Source: Streptomyces sp. NRRL F-6676
Lineage (GTDB): Bacteria; Actinomycetota; Actinomycetes; Streptomycetales; Streptomycetaceae
NCBI RefSeq assembly: GCF_000725625.1
Contig: NZ_JOHS01000042.1
Location: 1 to 64,000 of the forward strand
DNA: 64,000 nt
Direction: 5' to 3'
In this document: positions 38,862-46,253 of the stretch, piece by piece
Numbering within the stretch: position 1 is the first letter of the stretch
Layout of the letters: each line of letters begins with the position of its first letter
Notes under the pieces: generated by a model
What the model saw: the letters and a program-made list of their open reading frames with translations, nothing else
What the model was told of the DNA's origin: nothing
The model's database searches: none
Program-made: the position numbers and the translations under genes

Positions 38862-41119
38862 TGGGAACCGGATCCAAGTCGAGCCACCAGAGCTACGCGG
38901 TCAGCCCCACCGCGCTCGCCGAGGCCCCTGCCGCCCCGTTGGACATCACCAGCGCGCCGGCTACGGGCGAGGGGACTGACCTCACGGGCGCGGCCGCGGG
39001 GGGCCAGGCGTTCGAGGTGCCCGAGCTCCCCGAGGTCGAGTCGGCTCCCCCTGCGGAACTTCCGGTCGACGAGACTCCGCCGGCGAATCTCGACGCGCTC
39101 CTGGGCGGCGCTGAATCTGCTCCCGAGCCTGTCGTGTCCGCGCCGCCGCCTGAGGACGAAGTGGAGGAGGCGTCTGCCGAGGCAGAGGGTGTCGTGGCCG
39201 AAGAGGAGCTGCAGAGCAGCGGTGAGGAGCCGCCGGCCGACCAGGCTGTGCTGCTCCAGGCCGAGGACATCGAGGAGGTCCAGGAGGAAGAGGAGGAAAC
39301 GGACCCTCCGCTGACACCGGTGCCAGCGGCGCCTCCGGTCGGCGAGCCCACCGGCACGCCGATCCTGGTGGGCGGCGACGACTTCATCAACTCCGAAGCG
39401 ACCCTGGTCGCCTACGACTCTCCGGACGGGCCGCGGGAGGTGCTGCTCACGCACATCTCCGAGGAGGCCGAAGAGAAGCTCCTCGACGCGCTGAGCATCC
39501 CCGGCACGCACATGGAGGAGATCCAGGTGGAGGAGGAGGTCAAGGAGCGCCTCGACCTCGACAAAGAGAAGAAGCTGGCCGAGCTGACCAAGACCGCGGT
39601 CAGCTCGGTGCAGCACAAGCTGAAGACCGGCTCTCCGATGTCGGACGCGTCGATCGCCAAGCACCAGGCCGCCGTCGACGCTGTTTCCGCCGTCCTCAAC
39701 GATCCGTCGATCAGCGACGACGAGAAGGCCATGGCCCAGCACTACATGGACCAGCTGAACGTCGTAAAGGACAAGATCGACAACGGCGGGGCGCCCATGC
39801 CGTGGATGGACGCGTACGAGGTGACCGCGACCAAGATGGTCACCAAGCAGATACCCGTGCCCAACGGGGACCCGGAACCCGGCACGCTCGCCGCGACGGT
39901 CCGCAAGGCCAGCCGGATCAAAGCGAACCTGAACCCGGAAACCGGGCAGACCTCGTGGGACGGCGTCACCCGCTCCTCCGCCAACGGCACGGAGTACGAG
40001 ATCGACATGGGCGATGGCTGGAAGGCTGTCTATCGCCCCTACAAGGAGAACGATCCCAAGACCACGGAGTACTCGCTACGGGGGCAGCTCGAGGTCCATG
40101 CCCCTGCGGGCGCCGGCCACGGCAAGGACCTCGTGGAGCGGCTGGAACAGCTGCACCTGATGAACAAGCCGATGACCGCAGCCGAGGGCGAGTGGACGTA
40201 CCTGGCCAACAACATCAAGGCCCAGGGGCTGGAGGGTGCCCCCGGCATGAAGGCCGCCATGGAAACGGCTCAGGGTCTCCAGGATCTCCAGGTTCAGGAA
40301 ATCGTGCACCAGCGCATGGAGTCCCTCATGGGTCTCGACAGCGACGCTCTGCAGACGGCCATGAAGAGGATCCACCTGGAGGCGTCCCACAAGGTGCTGC
40401 CGATGAAGGTCGAGGTCGTCCGGGACGCCGTCGCTAAGGCCTCCGGATTCGCCAGCGGAGCCGAACTGGCGGCCAGCCCGGGCTACGAGCCGACGCCCTC
40501 GACCGGAGGGAAGTGGCTGACCTGGTCGCGCTTCGACGTGACCGGTAAGAAGGCCGAAGTCCAGGAGGCGTTCAAGGGCCGGTCTCTGACCCACAATCTC
40601 AACGGCGGCGATCTCGCCAGCCTCCTCGGAACCGGGGTCCTGGCCTCCACTGAGAAGCGGGCCGTGATGGGCATCGGCGGCGGGCTCGGCATGAGTGAGC
40701 AGGCCGACAAGATGACCGGTGGCGCCAACTCGGTGTTCCTGCGCGTCAAGAAGACGCCCTCCAAGCCGGGCGGCGGACGGCTGATCTGGGACGACCCGAG
40801 CGTGCTCATGCAGCGCAGCGACTACTACGCCTACAACGGCGACCACTACGGCGCCATCAACCCCGCGCACGGCCACTACAACGCGGGGGCGATCACCCGG
40901 GACCCGATGAAGATCGCCAAGTTCACCGGCAGCAGCAACGAGATCATGTTCCGCAACGGGATCGACCTGCTCGGGGCTGAGGCCCCCAGCCGGATCGTGT
41001 GCCACACCGCCGCGGAGCGCAGCAGCATCCTCGCCTCCCTCACCTCTCGGGGTATCACACAGCTGGGCGGGAAGCCCGTCGAGGATGTCCTGTGCACGGA
41101 AGCCGACTACTACAGCTGA
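38861..41119 (+). CDS. Tagged large protein with a C-terminal ADP-ribosyltransferase-like domain, 752 aa
   Basis: It starts MGTGSKSSHQSYAVSPT, sharing the tag of the preceding protein, and overlaps it by one base. Residues 20-160 are acidic, Pro/Glu-rich and probably disordered. Residues about 310-460 form an alpha-beta domain (YEIDMGDGWKAVYRPY). The C-terminal 190 residues fit an ART of the PARP/DarT style: SLTHNL with His578, GDLASLLGTGVLAS, GGANSVFLRV, RSDYYAYNGDHYG with Tyr655-658, and SSNEIMF with Glu694, giving an H-Y-E order. Such enzymes transfer ADP-ribose to protein or nucleic acid. The target is unknown and the domain call needs a profile search. Confidence 0.65.
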   Translation: MGTGSKSSHQSYAVSPTALAEAPAAPLDITSAPATGEGTDLTGAAAGGQAFEVPELPEVESAPPAELPVDETPPANLDALLGGAESAPEPVVSAPPPEDEVEEASAEAEGVVAEEELQSSGEEPPADQAVLLQAEDIEEVQEEEEETDPPLTPVPAAPPVGEPTGTPILVGGDDFINSEATLVAYDSPDGPREVLLTHISEEAEEKLLDALSIPGTHMEEIQVEEEVKERLDLDKEKKLAELTKTAVSSVQHKLKTGSPMSDASIAKHQAAVDAVSAVLNDPSISDDEKAMAQHYMDQLNVVKDKIDNGGAPMPWMDAYEVTATKMVTKQIPVPNGDPEPGTLAATVRKASRIKANLNPETGQTSWDGVTRSSANGTEYEIDMGDGWKAVYRPYKENDPKTTEYSLRGQLEVHAPAGAGHGKDLVERLEQLHLMNKPMTAAEGEWTYLANNIKAQGLEGAPGMKAAMETAQGLQDLQVQEIVHQRMESLMGLDSDALQTAMKRIHLEASHKVLPMKVEVVRDAVAKASGFASGAELAASPGYEPTPSTGGKWLTWSRFDVTGKKAEVQEAFKGRSLTHNLNGGDLASLLGTGVLASTEKRAVMGIGGGLGMSEQADKMTGGANSVFLRVKKTPSKPGGGRLIWDDPSVLMQRSDYYAYNGDHYGAINPAHGHYNAGAITRDPMKIAKFTGSSNEIMFRNGIDLLGAEAPSRIVCHTAAERSSILASLTSRGITQLGGKPVEDVLCTEADYYS

Positions 41120-41133
41120 TCAGGAGCGACTTG

Positions 41134-41601
41134 ATGACAGCAACGCAGCAGCAGTGGCGCCAGCGGTTCTCGGACCTCATCGCCGGCAACCACAGTCCTA
41201 CTGGTGACCCGGTAGACGCCGGCGCGCGCCTGGTCGTGTCGGACCCCGACGGGACGGAGGTCTTCCGCGCCGCTCTCGCTCGCCACCACCGCTTCGAGGA
41301 CGACGGCGACCAGGTCGTGTGGATCAGGCCTCTGGTCGGCGGCCAGGACACCGGGGGCGGATACCTGTTCAACCTCGGCCTGACTCGGCGGCGATCTCTT
41401 CCGGTGGTGCGGGCCGATCTCGTGGCCGACGGGGTGGAGATAGACCTGGCCTCGGGGCAGAAGGCGCGGATAGAGCCGGCCGACGGCCCTGAGCTTCAGG
41501 AGCTGATTCGCTGGGACGACTTCACCAACCGTCTCACCCCCGAGGAGGAGGCCGCACTCGAGCGGCTGGACGCCGACTCCTGGCACGGACGTTATGCGTG
41601 A
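41134..41601 (+). CDS. Unknown protein after the ART-like gene, candidate immunity factor, 155 aa
   Basis: ATG 41134 follows AGGAG; TTG 41131 is an alternative. It begins 14 bp after the ART-like gene and is probably in the same operon. The fold looks beta-rich (ARLVVSDPDGTEVFRAAL, DQVVWIRPLVGGQDTGGGYLFNLGL), ending in an acidic helix. No membrane segment or motif is recognised. A small gene directly after a toxin-like gene is often its immunity protein, but nothing in the sequence proves this. Confidence 0.65.
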   Translation: MTATQQQWRQRFSDLIAGNHSPTGDPVDAGARLVVSDPDGTEVFRAALARHHRFEDDGDQVVWIRPLVGGQDTGGGYLFNLGLTRRRSLPVVRADLVADGVEIDLASGQKARIEPADGPELQELIRWDDFTNRLTPEEEAALERLDADSWHGRYA

Positions 41602-41760
41602 GCGGCCTCGTCGCCGCTGCCGAAGGGCGGCCGGGGGGCGTGTTGGCATGATGTCCTCGCGGCCCGACAGCCGAGAGATGACCGGCCGGCCCCGGTGCCG
41701 GGATGGCCGGCTGGACGATGTAGACGCATGTGCCGGACCGCACTCGAGAGGAGGAGAACC

Positions 41761-42189
41761 ATGGCAGATCGAGCACATCCGGTGACTGAACAGCGGCACG
41801 CTGCCCTGCGGAGCCCGCTGCCTGAACACGAGCGCGACCTTCCCGTCGACGTGCACTGGCTGCGTCGGCGCGCCAAGATGTTCTCGGCCGTGTCCGGGCG
41901 CGAGTTCCACCTCGTCACTGACCTCGCGGCGTACGCCTCGGTCAGCGGCATGCCCTACCTCTCGCACTATGCCGCCCAGGTGTACCTGGGCCCGAAGTCC
42001 GCACGGTTGAAGGTTCCGTTGATGGCCATGAACCTCGGGCTGGTGACCACGCGCGAGGAGGCCGATCGCGCGCTGGCGCACGAGACCATGCACCTGGTCG
42101 TTCCTTCGTACGGACACAAGACGGCCGCCTTCGCCCGTGCTCAGCTCCTGCTCGACAAGGTCGGACAGCTCGCCGCCGCGCCCGCGTAG
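41761..42189 (+). CDS. Putative zinc metallopeptidase (HExxH), 142 aa
   Basis: ATG 41761 follows GGAGGAG. Residues 100-120 read ADRALAHETMHLVVPSYGHK, giving HExxH at 107-111 and a third possible ligand His119 after PSYG. This is the zincin pattern of minimal metallopeptidases (SprT/WLM-like). The rest is compact and soluble. The 160-bp leader upstream has no copy of motif A or B. Similar small zincins on plasmids can cleave regulators, but the substrate here is unknown. Confidence 0.7.
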   Translation: MADRAHPVTEQRHAALRSPLPEHERDLPVDVHWLRRRAKMFSAVSGREFHLVTDLAAYASVSGMPYLSHYAAQVYLGPKSARLKVPLMAMNLGLVTTREEADRALAHETMHLVVPSYGHKTAAFARAQLLLDKVGQLAAAPA

Positions 42190-42285
42190 GTCACGTCCGC
42201 ACCGAGCCGGCCGGCCATGCCGCTGCCTACCTGTACGACTCCCCCTAGGCGCAGCGACTGGCCGGCCACCCCTTCCCCCCGAGTG

Positions 42286-42314
42286 TTGCTTATTCGCATT
42301 TCGATGTGTAGTGT
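42286..42314 (+). promoter_or_regulatory. Motif A promoter, copy 3
   Basis: TTGCTT and TAGTGT are separated by 17 bp; the spacer ends TTTCGATGTG. It is 126 bp upstream of the ATG at 42440. Confidence 0.75.
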
Positions 42315-42439
42315 CATTCCTGTTGGGCGGGCGATGCCGCCGACCGGAGCCGCTGTTCGCGGCCTTCGAATCAAGCCCCTGTGACCACGACGCACGTACC
42401 AGCGTGCAATCCACGGGCCCAATCCTTCTCGGAGACCCC

Positions 42440-42946
42440 ATGCCGAGCACCATGAGGAAGCCGTTCAACTACGTCGAGACCGCGGCCGTACAGGCCGCAA
42501 TGAAGCGCGCACGGACCGGTCAGGCCGGCCAGGTCGGCCCGGACCCGGCCCTCCACAGCGAGGACGCCGAGCTGCGCTGGGTGGAGGCAGTGCTCCGCCA
42601 CCGCCTCTCGCTCCACTCCCTCGACCGCCCGGTCGGCATCCGCGCTCAGAACGACGACACCCATCCGCTCGTCGCGAATGGCCGGCACTTCCCCGCGGTC
42701 GCGCTCACCATCCCCTTCGCGGACAGGACGCTGGACTTTCTCGCGACCTACAACGACCGCGGCCGCCTCACCTTCGACGTCATCGCCCCGTGCGCCCAGT
42801 GCGGCAAGCCGGTGCCCACCGAGGAGATCAACTCCCTGGAGGACTTGGGCGACTACCTCCTCCAGGCGCGCGACACGCTCGGAGGATCCCCCCGCCTCCG
42901 CACCTCCCCGGCGCACGCCACCGACTGCCTCGCGCGCGGCAACTGA
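42440..42946 (+). CDS. Hypothetical protein with one CxxC, 168 aa
   Basis: ATG 42440 follows GGAG; the frame is open further upstream but crosses motif A, so the short form is chosen. The protein is soluble. A beta-rich middle (VALTIPFADRTLDFLATYNDRGRLTFDVIAPC) leads to CAQC at about residues 117-120. Residues after that are acidic and helical. No family recognised. A strong terminator lies 20 bp after the stop. Confidence 0.7.
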   Translation: MPSTMRKPFNYVETAAVQAAMKRARTGQAGQVGPDPALHSEDAELRWVEAVLRHRLSLHSLDRPVGIRAQNDDTHPLVANGRHFPAVALTIPFADRTLDFLATYNDRGRLTFDVIAPCAQCGKPVPTEEINSLEDLGDYLLQARDTLGGSPRLRTSPAHATDCLARGN

Positions 42947-42965
42947 CCGCGTTTCCCCTATCCCT

Positions 42966-42996
42966 GGCGCCCCCGGCTGTATCAGCCGGGGGCGCC
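42966..42996 (+). terminator. Strong hairpin after the 168-aa gene
   Basis: Perfect 13-bp arms (GGCGCCCCCGGCT and complement) flank GTATC. It starts 20 bp after the stop codon. Confidence 0.8.
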
Positions 42997-43018
42997 CTGC
43001 ATGGAGCGGTCCCTCACC

Positions 43019-43474
43019 ATGACGACAACCATTCCTCCCGCCGGCGCCGACGATGAGCCCGGGCGGGCCGAACCGGGCCCAAAGCCCGTCCCTGACTCGC
43101 ACGGCCCCTTCGGCCGGGTGGTCACCGCCCCCGGAAACGCCGCGACGGGGGCGTCATCGACGTGGGTGACGTGGCTGCTGTTCATGGTCCCGCTGTGCAT
43201 CGCCGAGTTGCGAGAGGTCTCGGAACCCGACATCGAGCGCCTCGCGGCGCGGGCGGTCGACCTGATTTCCAGCCACGGTGACGACGCCCAGTACGGCGGC
43301 CACCACCAGCGCAGCGCGCGCACGGCCATTGCTCAGGGGCTCGCTGTGCTCGCGCGGGCCGACGGCGGAGTGACCGCGCTCGGGATCCACGCGTGCGTCC
43401 GCCCGCACCTCGACTGCCCCGGCCATTCACCCGCCCACCCCACTCTGCCCACGAGGAATGATCACAATGCCTGA
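43019..43474 (+). CDS. Hypothetical protein, 151 aa
   Basis: ATG 43019 is preferred because GGAGCGG lies 9 bp upstream; ATG 43001 is in frame but sits at the terminator edge. The first 45 residues are Pro/Gly-rich. A hydrophobic stretch (TWVTWLLFMVPLCIAELREV) may be a buried helix. The C-terminal part carries several His and Cys (HACVRPHLDCPGH), a possible metal site. It overlaps the next gene by 8 bp. Function unknown. Confidence 0.6.
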   Translation: MTTTIPPAGADDEPGRAEPGPKPVPDSHGPFGRVVTAPGNAATGASSTWVTWLLFMVPLCIAELREVSEPDIERLAARAVDLISSHGDDAQYGGHHQRSARTAIAQGLAVLARADGGVTALGIHACVRPHLDCPGHSPAHPTLPTRNDHNA

Positions 43475-44240
43475 GAGCACGAGCGCGACCGGCCGCACCA
43501 CACGCAAATGGCTCCTCACTCAAAACTCCGATTTGAGGAGGATCGGCGTCTTCAACTGGACGCTTCCCGCATTCGTCATCGAATTGCCCGACGGGAGCCA
43601 CTTCAACGTCTGCCCTCAGGCAGGTGTATGCGCTCAGCTGTGCTACGCCAGAGTCGGCACGTACAGGTTCAAGAACGTACGCGCAGCACACATTCGGAAT
43701 CTCCTTCTCTGTCGGGACACTCCGGAGGAGTTCGAGAGGCAGATGACGGAGGAGCTGAGACACAAGCGGTACACCGGCAAGTGGATTCGTGTACACGATT
43801 CAGGCGAGTTCTTTTCCGACGATTACCTTCTCACCTGGATGCGCATCATGCGCAACTCACCGGGCGTGCGCTTCTACTGCTACACCAAGGAGATCAGCCG
43901 TTTCAAGCGGCTCGTCGTGAACGACGCGCCGGATAACTTCCTCTGGTGCTACAGCCTCGGAGGGAAGGAAGATCACCTTATCGACCTGAATACCGAAAGA
44001 CATGCGGACGTCTTCCCCGACGTAGAAGCGCTGATCGCCGCCGAATACACCGACCAGACAGAGTCGGACCTTTTGTCGGTCCTCAGCGAGTCCCCTCTCG
44101 TCGGAATCCCGGCGAACCGGATTCCTCACCTTCTCAAGAAACAGGGGCGGGAGACCTTCGGCAGTCTTCAGCGAGCGCGCGACGAGAAGCTGCGCGCGAA
44201 GAACGAACGTGCGGGCCAGAGGTTCACGCTGGCGCACTAA
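43467..44240 (+). CDS. GP88-like protein, 257 aa
   Basis: ATG 43467 is chosen because GAGGA lies 9 bp upstream; ATG 43458 is an alternative. The core FNVCPQAGVCAQLCYARVGTYRF followed by HIRNLLLCRDTPEEFERQM matches the GP88 (mycobacteriophage gene product 88) family: a C-x4-C-x3-C cluster, then RVHDSGEFFSDDYLLTWMRIMR and FYCYTKEISRFKRL. The family is of unknown function and occurs mainly in actinophages and plasmids. Third-position G+C is visibly lower than in neighbouring genes, which suggests recent acquisition. A terminator follows. Confidence 0.75.
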   Translation: MPESTSATGRTTRKWLLTQNSDLRRIGVFNWTLPAFVIELPDGSHFNVCPQAGVCAQLCYARVGTYRFKNVRAAHIRNLLLCRDTPEEFERQMTEELRHKRYTGKWIRVHDSGEFFSDDYLLTWMRIMRNSPGVRFYCYTKEISRFKRLVVNDAPDNFLWCYSLGGKEDHLIDLNTERHADVFPDVEALIAAEYTDQTESDLLSVLSESPLVGIPANRIPHLLKKQGRETFGSLQRARDEKLRAKNERAGQRFTLAH

Positions 44241-44247
44241 ATCCCGC

Positions 44248-44299
44248 GGGGGTGTCTTCGGGGCCGGGTGGACATACGCCCGGCCCCGACGACACCCCC
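44248..44299 (+). terminator. Two-tier hairpin after the GP88-like gene
   Basis: GGGGGTGTC at 44248-44256 pairs with GACACCCCC at 44291-44299, and inside it GGGGCCGGG pairs with CCCGGCCCC. It starts 7 bp after the stop codon. Confidence 0.8.
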
Positions 44300-44326
44300 G
44301 TCGGCGTGCGGCGGCACGCGGGCACG

Positions 44327-44355
44327 TTGCGTATTGTTCTCTCGGGATGTACTTT
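44327..44355 (+). promoter_or_regulatory. Motif A promoter, copy 4 (diverged spacer)
   Basis: TTGCGT and TACTTT are separated by 17 bp. The spacer keeps ATT at its start and ATG at its end but has lost TTTCAA, so the hexamers and spacing are conserved more strictly than the spacer text here. It precedes the gene at 44500. Confidence 0.65.
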
Positions 44356-44499
44356 AGTGCCTCCCCCTGCGCGATCGAGGCCGGCGCCGTCTTCGAACCG
44401 ATGATGCTGGCTCCACCTCGAGTTCGACCGACCAGGTCCCCACGTGCGGGACCATGACCACGGCCTGCGGGTCCACTGCCGGTCCGACAAGGAGTAACG

Positions 44500-45858
44500 G
44501 TGATTCCCGCCGACGCAGATGAACTGGTGACTACACAGGACATCGCGGAGAAGTACCAGGCCAACGAGGCCACGGTGACCTACTGGACGACGCTCCCGGG
44601 CTTCCCAGAGGGCTGGCCCGCCGGCCCTGGGCGGACCCTCGTGCGCGAAGCGGCTGAGGTGGACGCCTGGTTGAAGGAAAACCTTCCGGTCCACTGGGCG
44701 AAAGGGCAAGACTCGGACAACCCGTTCGGCCTGCCCGCCGGCGGCCCGAAGGACCTGGTGACTCTGTCGGACATCTGTGCCTGGGAGGGCAAGGCCCTCG
44801 GGCGGACGGAGCCAGTGCCGGAAGGCACCCTGCGCAGTTACATGTCCAAGAAGCCGCCGAAGATGCCCGGCCCTGACCGCGTGCCCGGAGACGGGAAAAC
44901 GCCGGAGGTCACGGAGCGGATGTGGTTTCGCGAGACGGCCTACGCGTTCGTGAACCGCCCGCGGCGCATGCGCCGGCAGACGAAGGCCGAGGAACCGCCG
45001 GCCGGCGAGCAGACCCCTGCAGCCGGCAGCGCGCTGCCCAGCCGTTCAGCCACCGCGCGCACGGGGCACCTGGACGCCCATGCCATCGCGACCACGTACG
45101 GCGTCAGCGGGCAGACGGCCCGGGGGTGGATCCGCGCTGCAGGATTCCCCAAGGCCGACGAACTCGGCTACAGCGCGGCCGAGGTGGACGAGTGGATGCG
45201 CGAGAACCGCCAGCGGACTTGGGCCAAGGCCCAGCGCCGCGCAGAGCTGTCCGGCCATGCGTGGGCCGGATCATCGGCAACCGACGAGGACGCCGCCGTC
45301 TCGAGGGAGCTCGCCGAGCCGACGGCCTCGGCGGAGCCGGCCGCCGCGGCGCAGGGCGAGCAGGCGCACCTCACCGCAGAGATGATCGGTCCGCGGTATG
45401 GCGTTTCCGAGTACACCGGCCTCCAATGGACCAACGTCAAGGAGAAGCGCGAGGGAGGCAAGGTCGTTCGCCAGGCCTTCCCGGCGCCGCGGCGTACGCA
45501 GCCGCGTATGTACGACCCGCGCGAGGTCGACGCGTGGGTCGAGAAGCACCGTCCGCATGTCTGGGCGGCTTTCAAGGGAACCGGGCCGGCGCTGGTCCAT
45601 GAACTGCCCGAAGGGGATCCACGGGACCTGCTGGACATCGACGACTTCGCCGAGGTGCTGGGCATGGCCACCCGTGGCGAGGCCCTCGTACGCGAGACGG
45701 TCCACGCTTACCACTCCCGGGGACAAATCCCGTTCGCCGACCGGACTGCGGGAGACGGCAAGAAGCCTCGGGTCTTTCAAGATCATTGGTACCGGGAGAC
45801 GGTCTACAGGTTCGTCCTCAGCCGCAGGGGGCCCGGCCGCTTCGGCCCCAGGAGCTAG
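44500..45858 (+). CDS. Array of five excisionase/MerR-like DNA-binding modules, 452 aa
   Basis: GTG 44500 follows AAGGAG. Three copies of one module are visible at about residues 8-65, 188-245 and 290-360: DIAEKYQANEATVTYW, AIATTYGVSGQTARGW and MIGPRYGVSEYTGLQW, each ending in EVDAWLKENLP-type helices with W-A. Two copies of a second module lie at about 85-155 and 375-450: DLVTLSDICAWEGKAL and DLLDIDDFAEVLGMAT, each ending in WFRETAYAFV or WYRETVYRFV. The order is A-B-A-A-B with acidic linkers. Such tandem helix-turn-helix units suggest binding to several sites at once. No catalytic domain is visible. Confidence 0.7.
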   Translation: MIPADADELVTTQDIAEKYQANEATVTYWTTLPGFPEGWPAGPGRTLVREAAEVDAWLKENLPVHWAKGQDSDNPFGLPAGGPKDLVTLSDICAWEGKALGRTEPVPEGTLRSYMSKKPPKMPGPDRVPGDGKTPEVTERMWFRETAYAFVNRPRRMRRQTKAEEPPAGEQTPAAGSALPSRSATARTGHLDAHAIATTYGVSGQTARGWIRAAGFPKADELGYSAAEVDEWMRENRQRTWAKAQRRAELSGHAWAGSSATDEDAAVSRELAEPTASAEPAAAAQGEQAHLTAEMIGPRYGVSEYTGLQWTNVKEKREGGKVVRQAFPAPRRTQPRMYDPREVDAWVEKHRPHVWAAFKGTGPALVHELPEGDPRDLLDIDDFAEVLGMATRGEALVRETVHAYHSRGQIPFADRTAGDGKKPRVFQDHWYRETVYRFVLSRRGPGRFGPRS

Positions 45859-45962
45859 GAAGCCTCCATGGCCTTGTCCCGTGGAGCGTCTACCTGCTCG
45901 TGACCGGGTCGCTGAGCCGGCCTGGCAACCCGGCCGGCAGGGCAGACGGCCACTGGAAGCGC

Positions 45963-45996
45963 GAGAGCCCGCCAGTCAGACGACTGGCGGGCTCTC
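45963..45996 (+). terminator. Perfect 15-bp hairpin after the module-array gene
   Basis: GAGAGCCCGCCAGTC and its complement flank AGAC. It lies 105 bp after the stop at 45858 and ends in a short T-containing stretch. The 46000-46198 gap holds no gene I can support. Confidence 0.8.
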
Positions 45997-46198
45997 GGCT
46001 TTCGCGTACTGCTGCATGCGGCCGTGCCAAGGTGAGGTCCGATCGGGGACACGGCTGCGATGTCGTGCGTACCGACGGGGGCTCGGCAAGAGCCGTGATG
46101 CGGTGGATCCATTCGCGGCCTGCCTCATGCGTCGTCCCCGTCCGCTCGGGGTGACCGTCGCCAGTTTCTGTCCTTGGCAGGGACGTCGCCCATAGGGC

Positions 46199-46240
46199 AC
46201 CGCTGGGCGCGGTCTCCGGGTGGAGGCCACGCCCAGCGGT
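46199..46240 (-). terminator. Hairpin after the glycohydrolase-phosphatase gene
   Basis: ACCGCTGGGCG and its complement CGCCCAGCGGT flank a 20-nt loop. It lies 14 bp beyond the stop of the leftward gene 46254-47855. It may also act on rightward transcription. Confidence 0.65.
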
Positions 46241-46253
46241 ATGGCGCCCCGGG

